Shown: one piece after another, positions 7,503-16,135 of the stretch
Layout: each line of letters begins with the position of its first letter
How positions within the stretch are numbered: position 1 is the stretch's first letter
From: Campylobacter_A concisus_Y
GTDB taxonomy: Bacteria; Campylobacterota; Campylobacteria; Campylobacterales; Campylobacteraceae
NCBI RefSeq assembly: GCF_902460415.1
Contig: NZ_CABPTY010000002.1
Span: 1 to 29,090 of the forward strand
Direction: 5' to 3'
Length of the DNA stretch: 29,090 nt
Notes under the pieces: generated by a model
Database searches by the model: none
What the model saw: only the letters and a program-made list of their open reading frames with translations
What the model was told of the DNA's origin: nothing
Translations under genes and position numbers: made by a program

Positions 7503-8281
7503 TGGGTAAGTTAATAAAACCAGAAGAGTGTCCAAAATGTATGCCTGAGTGGCTAGCTGCTTTTGGCGACCTTATGTCACTTTTGCTTTGTTTTTTCGTT
7601 TTATTGCTTTCTATGGCGACAATGGATGCTAAAAAGATGGAGGCTGCCGTTGGCTCACTAGCTGGTGCTTTAAGTGTGCTTGAAGGTGGTGCTAGACCTG
7701 AAAATCAGATAGAAAAAGAGACAGATCCAGAAAATACTCGTGCAAAAAAGATAAGCAAGCAAAAGGGCTCACAAAGTGAGCTAAATATGAATGTTAAAAA
7801 GATAAATGAGCTGCTAGCTGCTAGTGGGGCACCTGAGATCACTATGGAAGAGAGCGAGGATGGCTTTATCGTAAGGCTTCCAGCAGCTATGCTTTTTGAT
7901 AAAGATAGTGCTGAAATTTCTGGCGAAGATGCGAAGCTGTTTTTAAAACGAATAGGTATGATTGTGGCGAAAATGCCTAATGATGTAAAAGCCGATATTA
8001 TCGGCCATACAGATAATATAGAACCAAGCAAAGACTCAGCTTATAAAAATAACTGGCAGCTCTCAACTGCAAGGGCTTTAAGCGTGGTTGAAGAGTTAAT
8101 CAACGATGGCGTGCCACAAAATAGAATAATAGCTTCTGGCAAAGCTTCGTTTGATCCGATCGCTAGTAACAGCACAGAAGATGGCAGAGCCAAGAACAAT
8201 AGGGTAGAAATTCACTTCATATCGCTTGAGCCAAAAAATAAAGAGGCTACTAAGAAAAGTATCCTTGATATGAGGAATTAG
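7502..8281 (+). CDS. motB: Flagellar motor stator protein MotB
   Basis: 259 aa. A short cytoplasmic N-terminus is followed by a single membrane helix (about 22-42) with the proton-carrying aspartate D23 in FGDLMSLLLCFFVLLLSM. After a linker with charged residues comes an OmpA/MotB peptidoglycan-binding domain (about 120-245) with ADIIGHTDN, NWQLSTARALSVVEELI and GRAKNNRVEIHF. It anchors the stator to the wall and forms the proton path with MotA, encoded directly upstream. The following gene fliP begins 2 nt after the TAG stop. Confidence 0.97.
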   Translation: MGKLIKPEECPKCMPEWLAAFGDLMSLLLCFFVLLLSMATMDAKKMEAAVGSLAGALSVLEGGARPENQIEKETDPENTRAKKISKQKGSQSELNMNVKKINELLAASGAPEITMEESEDGFIVRLPAAMLFDKDSAEISGEDAKLFLKRIGMIVAKMPNDVKADIIGHTDNIEPSKDSAYKNNWQLSTARALSVVEELINDGVPQNRIIASGKASFDPIASNSTEDGRAKNNRVEIHFISLEPKNKEATKKSILDMRN

Positions 8282-8283
8282 TC

Positions 8284-9015
8284 GTGAAGGCACTGCTTGC
8301 TTTAGCGGTTTTACTTTGCACGGTTTTTGGAGCTGATCCTGCACTACCAACTATAAATTTAAGTCTAAATTCTCCAGCAAATGCCGAGCAGCTTGTAAAT
8401 TCTTTAAATGTTTTACTAATTCTCACTGCACTTGCACTTGCTCCTTCGCTCATTTTTATGATGACAAGTTTTTTAAGGCTTGTTATCGTATTTTCATTTT
8501 TACGCCAAGCCATGGGCACACAGCAAGTTCCTCCTTCAACAGTGCTTATCTCGCTTGCGATGGTTCTTACATTTTTTATTATGGAGCCAGTTGGGCAAAA
8601 GAGCTATAATGATGGCATAAAGCCTTATATAGCTGAGCAGATAGGCTATGAAGAGATGCTTGATAAGAGCTTAAAGCCATTTAAAGAATTTATGGTAAAA
8701 AACACAAGAGAAAAAGACCTTGCACTTTTCTTTAGGATTAGAAATTTACAAAATCCAGCAAATATCGAAGAGATACCGCTAAGTATCGCGATGTCAGCTT
8801 TTATGATAAGTGAGCTAAAGACATCTTTTGAGATAGCGTTTTTGCTCTATTTGCCATTTCTTGTCATCGACATGGTCGTAAGCTCAGTGCTAATGGCCAT
8901 GGGTATGATGATGCTTCCTCCTGTAATGATCTCACTGCCATTTAAACTGCTCATATTCGTGCTTGTTGATGGCTGGAATTTACTAATAGGAAATCTTGTA
9001 AAAAGCTTTCACTAA
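8284..9015 (+). CDS. fliP: Flagellar type III export gate protein FliP
   Basis: 243 aa, starting at GTG with AGGA about 8 nt upstream. A signal-like hydrophobic N-terminus (MKALLALAVLLCTVFGA) is typical of FliP, as are the later helices with SLIFMMTSFLRLVIVFSFLRQAMG, the PPSTVLISLAMVLTFFIMEP segment, ISELKTSFEIAFLLYLPFLVIDMVVSSVLMAMGMMM and PFKLLIFVLVDGWNLL. FliP with FliQ and FliR builds the export gate for flagellar rod, hook and filament proteins. Those partners are not in this window. Its TAA overlaps the ATG of the next gene, an efflux outer-membrane channel, with no regulatory gap. Confidence 0.97.
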   Translation: MKALLALAVLLCTVFGADPALPTINLSLNSPANAEQLVNSLNVLLILTALALAPSLIFMMTSFLRLVIVFSFLRQAMGTQQVPPSTVLISLAMVLTFFIMEPVGQKSYNDGIKPYIAEQIGYEEMLDKSLKPFKEFMVKNTREKDLALFFRIRNLQNPANIEEIPLSIAMSAFMISELKTSFEIAFLLYLPFLVIDMVVSSVLMAMGMMMLPPVMISLPFKLLIFVLVDGWNLLIGNLVKSFH

Positions 9016-10280
9016 TGAAAAAAATTTTATTCATTTTTTTGCCGGTATTTTTGCTTGGTTCAAATTTAAGTGTGATCGCAAACAAAGCAACGCAAAATGA
9101 AATTTCAAAGATCAAAGAGCTTGAGCTAAAAAGAGCAAATTTAAACGATGAAGCCACATTAAGCTCATATATGCCAAGCCTTAGCCTAGAGGGCTCATAC
9201 GGCAAAAATGCAAGCACTTTTCCAAGCATAGTCGCTAAAGAGTCAGCCGGTGTGCTAGCTAGGATAGATTTTTTGCTTTATGACGGCGGAGCGAGAGAGG
9301 CTAGGCTAAAGATGAGCCAGCTTTTAAAAAATAAAGCCGCCATCGCAAGCGATGAAGCCAAAAACTATCTTGCACTTAAGGCTGTAAATTTATATTTTAA
9401 TGCTCTAGCACTTGAAAATATAATCGCAGCCAAGCAAGCTCAGGCAAATTTCTTAAAAGGCGTTTTAGATAAGCTTGAAAAGGCAAACATTGCAGGCCTT
9501 GCCGCAAAAGATGAGCTTGAAAATGTAAGGGCTAAATATTACTTAGCTAATAGCACGCAGCTTGAATACAAAAATAAAATGGAGCAAATTTTAAATGAGA
9601 TAAATTTGCTAACTGGTGAGAAAATTTTGCCAGTAGGCGGAGCAAAGATGGCTGATATTAGCTCAAATTTAGCTTCAAAAAATGCCGAGCTTGATAGACT
9701 AAGCCAAGATATATTTTTAGGCGAGGCCAAGCTTAGTGAGGCAAAGGCTGGTTTTTTGCCTCAAATTTTGCTTTATGATACATATGGATTTTATAAAAAT
9801 AATTACGATATTGATCTAGGTAGGCTTAGTTCTTACCGCTCATACGTAGATAAATATCTAAAAGAAGATACTCATGGCAATAAATTTGGTATCGCTTTTA
9901 AATGGAAAATTTTTGATTTTTTCGCCACTAACAAGATGAGTCAGGCCCAAAAGATCGCGCTTGATGAGGCAAGGCTAAATTTGGAGTATAAAAAGCGTGA
10001 AAACGAGACAAGGCTTAAAAATTTGCAAAGTGAAATCGTGGTGCTTACTTCAAAAATCGCTTCACTAAACGAATATGTAAAAGCAAGCGATTTGGCATTA
10101 AAAGCTAGCTATGAAAAGTATAACTCTGGGCTTTTAGGATATAGCGACCTGCTTGAGGCGCTCTCACAAAAATTTGATGCCATTAGTCTTTTTGAGAGCG
10201 CAAAGGATGAGCTCGAGATCAAAAAAGTGGAGTTCTTTTTTGAAAATGGCGAGCCGATTTTGGAGAGGATTAAAGATTGA
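9015..10280 (+). CDS. cmeD: TolC-family outer-membrane efflux channel (CmeD-like)
   Basis: 421 aa with a Sec signal peptide (MKKILFIFLPVFLLGSNL). The mature protein is rich in long heptad-like helices, as in TolC channels. Family features include LLYDGGAREARL, LKAVNLYFNALALENI, INLLTGE and, in the second half, LLGYSDLLEAL. The order OMF (421 aa), adaptor (247 aa), RND pump (1008 aa) and the sizes match CmeD-CmeE-CmeF of C. jejuni as I remember them, so I use that symbol; sequence search is needed to confirm orthology. Its ATG overlaps the fliP stop by one base. Confidence 0.82.
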   Translation: MKKILFIFLPVFLLGSNLSVIANKATQNEISKIKELELKRANLNDEATLSSYMPSLSLEGSYGKNASTFPSIVAKESAGVLARIDFLLYDGGAREARLKMSQLLKNKAAIASDEAKNYLALKAVNLYFNALALENIIAAKQAQANFLKGVLDKLEKANIAGLAAKDELENVRAKYYLANSTQLEYKNKMEQILNEINLLTGEKILPVGGAKMADISSNLASKNAELDRLSQDIFLGEAKLSEAKAGFLPQILLYDTYGFYKNNYDIDLGRLSSYRSYVDKYLKEDTHGNKFGIAFKWKIFDFFATNKMSQAQKIALDEARLNLEYKKRENETRLKNLQSEIVVLTSKIASLNEYVKASDLALKASYEKYNSGLLGYSDLLEALSQKFDAISLFESAKDELEIKKVEFFFENGEPILERIKD

Positions 10281-11020
10281 AAAAGCTGATAATTTTAATG
10301 ATATTTTGTATTTTTTCATTTGCAGGGGAGGAAATTTTTGCTGATTTTGAAGTCTATGCCAAGCAAAGCTCAAAGCTTGCATTTGAGAGCAGCGGCAAGG
10401 TGGATAAAATTTTTGTAGATGTTTCAAGTCATGTTAAAAAAGGCGATGTTTTAGCTAGCCTTGATCAAAGTAGCCTAGAAATCGCTCTAAAAAAGGCAAA
10501 AAATGATCTTGAACTTGCAAAAAATGCTAGTGAATTTGCAAAAAATACTTTAAACAAATTCACTCAAGTAAGAGACGTCACTTCAAAGCAAGAATTTGAT
10601 GAGGTAAAGTATAAATTTGACGAAGCAATACTTCGGGTTCAAAGTGCGCAAATTGCTATTCTAAATGCGCAAGATCGCCTTAAAAAAGCTGTTTTAAAAG
10701 CTCCTTTTGATGGTGTTATCGCTAGTAAAAACATTGAGCTTGGAGAGGGTGTTTCGCCGCTTAGTCCAGCTTTTGTTTTAAATTCAAATGAGGCTAAAAT
10801 TTTAATAGCGATCGATGAAAAATATGCAAATTTAGTAAAAGTTGGCGATACATTTAAAATTAAACTTGACGCGACAAGCGAGGAAAAAGAGGTAAAAATC
10901 GCACTCATCTATCCAGAGATTAAAAGAGAGACTAGAAAATTTTACGCCCAGGCTTATGACAGCGGGCTAAAACCTGGCATGTTTGGTCAAGGCAAAGTGC
11001 TAGTTAGTAAAAGAAAATGA
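10277..11020 (+). CDS. cmeE: RND efflux periplasmic adaptor (HlyD/MFP family, CmeE-like)
   Basis: 247 aa, unusually short for the family but like CmeE. Begins at TTG, sharing four bases with the upstream stop (TTGA), with AGAGG about 10 nt upstream. A signal peptide covers about 1-16. Two lipoyl-like half-motifs, ESSGKVDKIFVDVSSHVKKGDVLASLD (36-63) and LKAPFDGVIASKNIELGEGV (140-159), flank a short helical hairpin (about 65-135), followed by a beta-barrel part ending in LKPGMFGQGKVLV. It would bridge the inner-membrane pump and the outer-membrane channel. Confidence 0.85.
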   Translation: MKKLIILMIFCIFSFAGEEIFADFEVYAKQSSKLAFESSGKVDKIFVDVSSHVKKGDVLASLDQSSLEIALKKAKNDLELAKNASEFAKNTLNKFTQVRDVTSKQEFDEVKYKFDEAILRVQSAQIAILNAQDRLKKAVLKAPFDGVIASKNIELGEGVSPLSPAFVLNSNEAKILIAIDEKYANLVKVGDTFKIKLDATSEEKEVKIALIYPEIKRETRKFYAQAYDSGLKPGMFGQGKVLVSKRK

Positions 11021-14000
11021 TAAAAACAGCCATCAACCGCCCTATAACTACATTAATGGTTTTTTTAAGCCTCGTTGTCTTTGGCATCTACTCGCTAAAG
11101 ACGATGAATGTAAATTTATACCCGCAAGTAAATATCCCAATCGTTAAGATCACGACCTACGCAAACGGCGATATGAACTACATCAAGACAAAGATCACGC
11201 AAAAGATCGAGGACGAGGTCTCAAGCATCGAGGGGATAAAAAAGCTTTACTCAACCAGCTTTGACAACCTAAGCGTGGTAAGCATCGAATTTGAGCTAAA
11301 CAAAGACCTAGAGAGCGCTACAAACGACGTCCGCGACAAGATGCAAAAGGCAAGGTTAAACGCAAACTACGAGATAGAAAAGCTAAATGGCCTCTCTTCA
11401 GCCGTCTTTAGCCTCTTTATCACAAGGCTTGATGGCAACGAAACTAAGCTCATGCAAGAGATTGATGATGTGGCAAAGCCATTTTTAGAGCGCATTAGCG
11501 GCGTTTCAAAGGTCAAGACAAATGGCTTTTTAGAGCCAGCGGTGAAAATTTTACTAGATAGATTTAAGCTTGATAAAAACGCTCTTAGCGCAAACGAAGT
11601 GGCAAATTTGATAAAGGTTGAAAATTTAAAAGCGCCACTTGGCAAGATAGAAAATGAGCAGATCCAAATGGCGATCAAGTCAAATTTCAGTGCCAAAAGT
11701 ATAGATGAGATAAGAAATTTAACGATCAAACAAGGGGTCTTTTTAAAAGATATCGCAAGCGTTGATCTCGCTTACAAAGACGCAAACGAAGCAGCGATAA
11801 TGGATAAAAAAAGTGGCGTCTTGCTTGGTCTTGAGCTAGCCCCAGATGCAAACGCTCTAACCGTGATCGCTCTAGCAAAATCAAAGCTAGATCAGTTTAA
11901 AAGCCTACTTGGCAACGAGTATGATGTAAAAATAGCTTATGATAAGAGCGAAGTGATACAAAAGCACATCGATCAAACCGCCTTTGATATGATCCTAGGC
12001 GTCTTGCTGACCATAGTGATCGTATATCTGTTTTTAAGAAATTTCTCGATCACCATCATCTCAGTCGTAGCGATACCAACTAGCATCGTAGCGACGTTTT
12101 TCATCATAAATGCCCTAGGCTACGACATAAACCGCTTAAGCCTTATAGCGCTCACACTTGGCATCGGAATTTTCATCGACGATGCGATAGTTGTCACTGA
12201 AAATATCGCTAGCAAGCTAAAAGATGAGCCAAATGCCCTAAAAGCAAGCTTTGCAGGCATAAAAGAGATAGCATTTAGCGTCTTTGCGATCTCGCTCGTG
12301 TTGCTTTGCGTCTTTGTGCCAATAGCCTTTATGAGCGGCATCGTTGGAAAGTACTTTAACTCCTTTGCGATGAGCGTGGCAGCTGGCATCGTCATCTCGT
12401 TTTTTGTGAGCATCTTTCTTGTGCCAACGCTTAGTGCTAGGTTTGTAAATGCCAAAGAAAGCAGTTTTTTTCTAAAGAGTGAGCCCTTTTTTGAGGCGCT
12501 TGAAAATGGCTATGAGAAGCTTTTAGCCTTGGCGCTTAAATTTAAGCTCATATTTTTAGCTATAACGCTTGCGGTCGTTGTTTGCTCATTTGCTCTGGCT
12601 AAATTTGTAGGCGGTGACTTCATGCCAAGCGAGGATAACTCGGAGTTTAACATCTACTTTAAGCTTGATCCTTCACTTGGCCTGCAAGCTAGCAAAGAGA
12701 AGCTAAAAGATAAAATTTCACTCATAAACGCCGATCCTCAGGTAGCTTACGCCTACTTTATCCTTGGCTACACAGACGCCAAACAGCCATATCTTGTAAA
12801 GGCTTACGTTAGGCTAAAGGAGCTAAAAGATAGGGTTAATCACGAGCGGCAAAATGCTATCATGCAAAGTTTTCGTGACAGACTAAAGAGCGATGATATG
12901 AGCGTCATCGTGGCTGATCTGCCAGTGGTTGAAGGTGGCGATGTGCAGCCAGTTAAGCTTACTATTACATCTGAAAATGGCAAAGAGCTAGAGAAATTTG
13001 TACCAAAGATCAGCAAAATGCTAAAAGAGATAAATGACGCAACAGATGTAAATTCACCTGAAGAAGATCTGCTAAAACGCGTGCAAATTTCTATAGATGA
13101 AGATAAGGCTAAAAGGCTAAATTTAGATAAAGCTAGCATTGCAAGTGCTGTTTATAGCGCATTTAGCCAGAACGAGGTCTCTGTTTTTGAAAACGAAAAT
13201 GGCAAAGAGTATGAGCTTTACATGCGCCTTGATGATAAATTTAGAAGCGATACAAATGATATTTTAAAGACCAAGATAAGAAGCAAAGAGGGCTTTTTCG
13301 TGACACTTGGTGACGTAGCGACGATTAGTTTTGAGCAAAAGCCAGCTAGTATTTCGAGATTTAATAGAGCTGATGAGATAAAATTTCTAGCAAATACCAA
13401 AAACAACGCGCCGCTAAATAGCGTGGCAAATGAAATTTCAAAGAAGCTTGATGAAATTTTGCCTGCAAATTTTAAGTATAAATTTCTTGGATTTGTGGAG
13501 CTCATGGACGATACAAACGCTTCGTTTATCTTTACGGTAAGTGCGAGCGCAGTGCTTATTTACATGGTGCTAGCGGCACTTTATGAGAGCTTTTTGCTGC
13601 CATTTCTCATCATGCTTGCCATGCCGCTTGCCTTTTGTGGCGTCGTGATTGGCCTTTTTATAAGCGGCAATCCATTTAGTCTATTTGTCATGGTTGGCGT
13701 CATCTTGCTCTTTGGCATGGTCGGTAAAAACGCCATTTTGGTGGTTGATTTTGCAAACCACTTTGCAAATAGCGGCATGGAGGCAAACGAAGCTGTGAAA
13801 ATGGCTGCTAAAAAGCGACTAAGGGCTGTTTTGATGACCACTTTTGCGATGATATTTGCCATGCTGCCTCTTGCTCTTAGCAGGGGTGCTGGCTATGAGG
13901 CCAACTCACCTATGGCTATAAGTATTATCTTTGGGTTAATTAGCTCGACCTTGCTTAGCTTGCTTGTCGTGCCAGTGCTCTTTGCGTGGGTCTATAATCT

Positions 14001-14043
14001 TGATAAATTTATAAGAAAATTTTATGAAAGGGAGAGAATTTGA
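11017..14043 (+). CDS. cmeF: RND-family multidrug efflux pump (CmeF-like)
   Basis: 1008 aa, full length for an HAE-1 type RND transporter. N-terminal helix ITTLMVFLSLVVFGIYSL, periplasmic porter domain to about residue 320, helices TM2-TM6, a second porter domain, then TM8-TM12. Proton-relay residues are present: D388 and D389 in GIGIFIDDAIVVTENI on TM4, and K904 in GMVGKNAILVVDFANH on TM10. The paired aspartates favour drug or bile-type substrates over metals, but the substrate is unknown. The start overlaps the adaptor stop as ATGA, and its TGA overlaps the next gene's TTG. The size fits CmeF (about 1005 aa from memory). Confidence 0.93.
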   Translation: MIKTAINRPITTLMVFLSLVVFGIYSLKTMNVNLYPQVNIPIVKITTYANGDMNYIKTKITQKIEDEVSSIEGIKKLYSTSFDNLSVVSIEFELNKDLESATNDVRDKMQKARLNANYEIEKLNGLSSAVFSLFITRLDGNETKLMQEIDDVAKPFLERISGVSKVKTNGFLEPAVKILLDRFKLDKNALSANEVANLIKVENLKAPLGKIENEQIQMAIKSNFSAKSIDEIRNLTIKQGVFLKDIASVDLAYKDANEAAIMDKKSGVLLGLELAPDANALTVIALAKSKLDQFKSLLGNEYDVKIAYDKSEVIQKHIDQTAFDMILGVLLTIVIVYLFLRNFSITIISVVAIPTSIVATFFIINALGYDINRLSLIALTLGIGIFIDDAIVVTENIASKLKDEPNALKASFAGIKEIAFSVFAISLVLLCVFVPIAFMSGIVGKYFNSFAMSVAAGIVISFFVSIFLVPTLSARFVNAKESSFFLKSEPFFEALENGYEKLLALALKFKLIFLAITLAVVVCSFALAKFVGGDFMPSEDNSEFNIYFKLDPSLGLQASKEKLKDKISLINADPQVAYAYFILGYTDAKQPYLVKAYVRLKELKDRVNHERQNAIMQSFRDRLKSDDMSVIVADLPVVEGGDVQPVKLTITSENGKELEKFVPKISKMLKEINDATDVNSPEEDLLKRVQISIDEDKAKRLNLDKASIASAVYSAFSQNEVSVFENENGKEYELYMRLDDKFRSDTNDILKTKIRSKEGFFVTLGDVATISFEQKPASISRFNRADEIKFLANTKNNAPLNSVANEISKKLDEILPANFKYKFLGFVELMDDTNASFIFTVSASAVLIYMVLAALYESFLLPFLIMLAMPLAFCGVVIGLFISGNPFSLFVMVGVILLFGMVGKNAILVVDFANHFANSGMEANEAVKMAAKKRLRAVLMTTFAMIFAMLPLALSRGAGYEANSPMAISIIFGLISSTLLSLLVVPVLFAWVYNLDKFIRKFYERERI

Positions 14044-15275
14044 AGAAGATTTTAGCGGTTTTGCTCTTTGCTTTGCCTCTTTGGGCTGGAAATTTACTAG
14101 AGATCATCGCTCTGGCGCAAAGTGCAAGGCTTGAGAGTTTGAAAGAATTTAATAAAAATGAATATATAAATAAAAATAAAAGCAAAAAGCTAAATTTATC
14201 CCTTGATGGCAGATATACCTTTGTGCCTGACGAGCTAAAGGGTGGATATATGACAAAGACTGGATCGATCACGGCAAAGGTTGAGTATCTTATCTTTGAC
14301 GGGGGTGCGAGCGAGGCTTCGGATAAGATTTTAGACCACAAGGGCGTGGAGAAAATTTACAAAGATGAAGAGCTGATGAATTTAACCGCTTTTCAGGTCG
14401 CAAAGGTCTATTTTAATGCCATTGCACTAAATTCTCTTATAAATTTAGAGACAAAATTTGTAGATAGTTTTGCTAAGGCTGCGGCTGAAAATGAGTTTTG
14501 GTTTGAGTATGGTGAGATAAATAAAGCTGAGTTTGATGCGATAAATTTTACTCTTGATAAAAAAAGAGCTGAGCTTGACGAGCTTGGGCTTAAGCTAGCC
14601 GAGCTAAACTCAAGGATAAATTTGCTCTCAAACGGCGAGATCGGCTTTAATGCTGGTTCAAAGATAATGATGCCAGATTTTAGCAAAGATGATATAAGCG
14701 CAAAACTTGGGGCGATGGAGCAAGAAAAATTTATAAAAGAGCAAGAAAATGAGAAGCAAAAGAGTAAATTTGCTCCAAAAATTTACTTAAAAGATACGCA
14801 AAGTGTGAATAATAACAGCTTTAAAAAAGGTGAGAGGACGACTTCACAGATGATAGGTGCTTACACTGATGCGAACAAGCCTAGAGTGGAGTTTGAGTGG
14901 AAGCTGCCTGATAGCTTAAGTCTTAGCAAACAAAGTCAAGTTAAACGCATTGAAGAGCAAAAAGCGGCACTTGATCTAAGCGATGAAGAAAATAGGATAA
15001 TCACTCGCCTAAAAGAGCTAGAAAGCACGATCAAAGGCTTAAATGCAAAGTTAAATTTGCAAGATTTTAAGCAAGATAAGCTTGATAGTGATTTTGTTGA
15101 TCTGCTAAATGGCTATCTTGATGGCGAGATAAAATATGAAGAATTTCTATTTGTGAGTGAGAAAAATTTTAGTGATAGGGCAAATTTTATCCTTGATGGC
15201 GATTTACTTGAGCTAAACAAGCTTGAATACTTTTTTGAATGCGCAAGAAATATAAATGAGGTGGTGATAGAATGA
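14040..15275 (+). CDS. Second TolC-family outer-membrane protein
   Basis: 411 aa with a signal peptide (MKKILAVLLFALPLWAG). It starts at TTG, overlapping the pump stop as TTGA, with GGGAGAG upstream. It resembles the channel encoded three genes earlier in several blocks: YLIFDGGASEAS versus FLLYDGGAREAR, VAKVYFNAIALNSL versus AVNLYFNALALENI, INLLSNGE versus INLLTGE, and a C-terminal KLEYFFE versus KVEFFFE. The two look like diverged paralogues flanking one pump. It may be an alternative exit duct for CmeEF or the channel of another system. It is more charged and lacks one loop relative to the first copy. Confidence 0.82.
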   Translation: MKKILAVLLFALPLWAGNLLEIIALAQSARLESLKEFNKNEYINKNKSKKLNLSLDGRYTFVPDELKGGYMTKTGSITAKVEYLIFDGGASEASDKILDHKGVEKIYKDEELMNLTAFQVAKVYFNAIALNSLINLETKFVDSFAKAAAENEFWFEYGEINKAEFDAINFTLDKKRAELDELGLKLAELNSRINLLSNGEIGFNAGSKIMMPDFSKDDISAKLGAMEQEKFIKEQENEKQKSKFAPKIYLKDTQSVNNNSFKKGERTTSQMIGAYTDANKPRVEFEWKLPDSLSLSKQSQVKRIEEQKAALDLSDEENRIITRLKELESTIKGLNAKLNLQDFKQDKLDSDFVDLLNGYLDGEIKYEEFLFVSEKNFSDRANFILDGDLLELNKLEYFFECARNINEVVIE

Positions 15276-16135
15276 ATAAACTGATATTTGTGACCATTTT
15301 GTGGGCGTTTAGCTTTAGCTTGATAGGGGAATTTTTAGCTGGCAAGGTCGATAGCTATCTGGCTGTTTTTGTGCGTGTGACGCTTGCAAGCCTAGTTTTT
15401 TTGCCATTTACGAAATTTCGAGGCGTTAGTCCAAAGCTAGCCCTTGGCATAATGGGCATAGGAGCGGTGCAAATAGGGCTCATGTATCTTTGCTACTACA
15501 ACTCGTTTTTGTATCTAAGCGTGCCAGAAGTCGCGCTTTTTACCATTTTTACGCCTTTTTATGTCACGCTCATATACGATGCTTTTAGCTTTAAATTTAG
15601 ACCGCTTTATCTCTTTAGCGTTGGCGTGGCGGTCTTTGGCGCGCTTATCATCAAGTATGGTGCGATAAACGAAGGGGCGATAAAGGGTTTTTTGCTAGTG
15701 CAAGCGGCAAATATCTGCTTTGGGGCAGGACAGAGTGCATATAAGGCGCTTTTAGAAAAATTTGACGTGGATCAAAAAAATGTCTTTGGCTACTTTCATT
15801 TTGGTGCATTTTTTGTAGCTGTCGTTGCGCTTCTTACTCTTGGCAATCCAGCCAAATTTTCACTTACTTCAACGCAAATTTTAGTGCTTCTCTGGCTTGG
15901 CATAGTAGCTAGTGGAGTTGGATATTTTATGTGGAACAAAGGTGCTTGCGAAGTCGATAGCGGCGTGCTTGCCATCATGAATAATGCTCTCATTCCAGCT
16001 GCCATCATCGTAAATTTAGTCTTTTGGCAAAAGGATACAGACTTAACTAGGCTAATTTTAGGCGCTGTCATAATGTATATATCTTTGATAATTCATAACA
16101 AGATAATGAAATTTTATGGTATGAAGATCGCTTAG
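15272..16135 (+). CDS. DMT-superfamily (EamA-type) membrane transporter
   Basis: 287 aa with about ten hydrophobic helices in two repeated halves, as in EamA/RhaT-type drug/metabolite transporters. It begins NKLIFVTILWAFSFSLIGEFLAGKV, typical of the first EamA repeat, with the second repeat from about residue 145 (FLLVQAANICFGAGQSAYKALL). Substrate unknown; relatives carry amino acids, metabolites or drugs. Its ATG overlaps the upstream stop (ATGA), so it is the last gene of the motA run. Its TAG overlaps the oppositely oriented comEC stop by 4 nt. Confidence 0.88.
   Translation: MNKLIFVTILWAFSFSLIGEFLAGKVDSYLAVFVRVTLASLVFLPFTKFRGVSPKLALGIMGIGAVQIGLMYLCYYNSFLYLSVPEVALFTIFTPFYVTLIYDAFSFKFRPLYLFSVGVAVFGALIIKYGAINEGAIKGFLLVQAANICFGAGQSAYKALLEKFDVDQKNVFGYFHFGAFFVAVVALLTLGNPAKFSLTSTQILVLLWLGIVASGVGYFMWNKGACEVDSGVLAIMNNALIPAAIIVNLVFWQKDTDLTRLILGAVIMYISLIIHNKIMKFYGMKIA

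Noticed and set aside
12120..13862. Several 90-110-codon frames opposite the RND pump gene.
   Set aside because: They mirror the pump's codon pattern and have no supporting start signals or homology that I can recognise.
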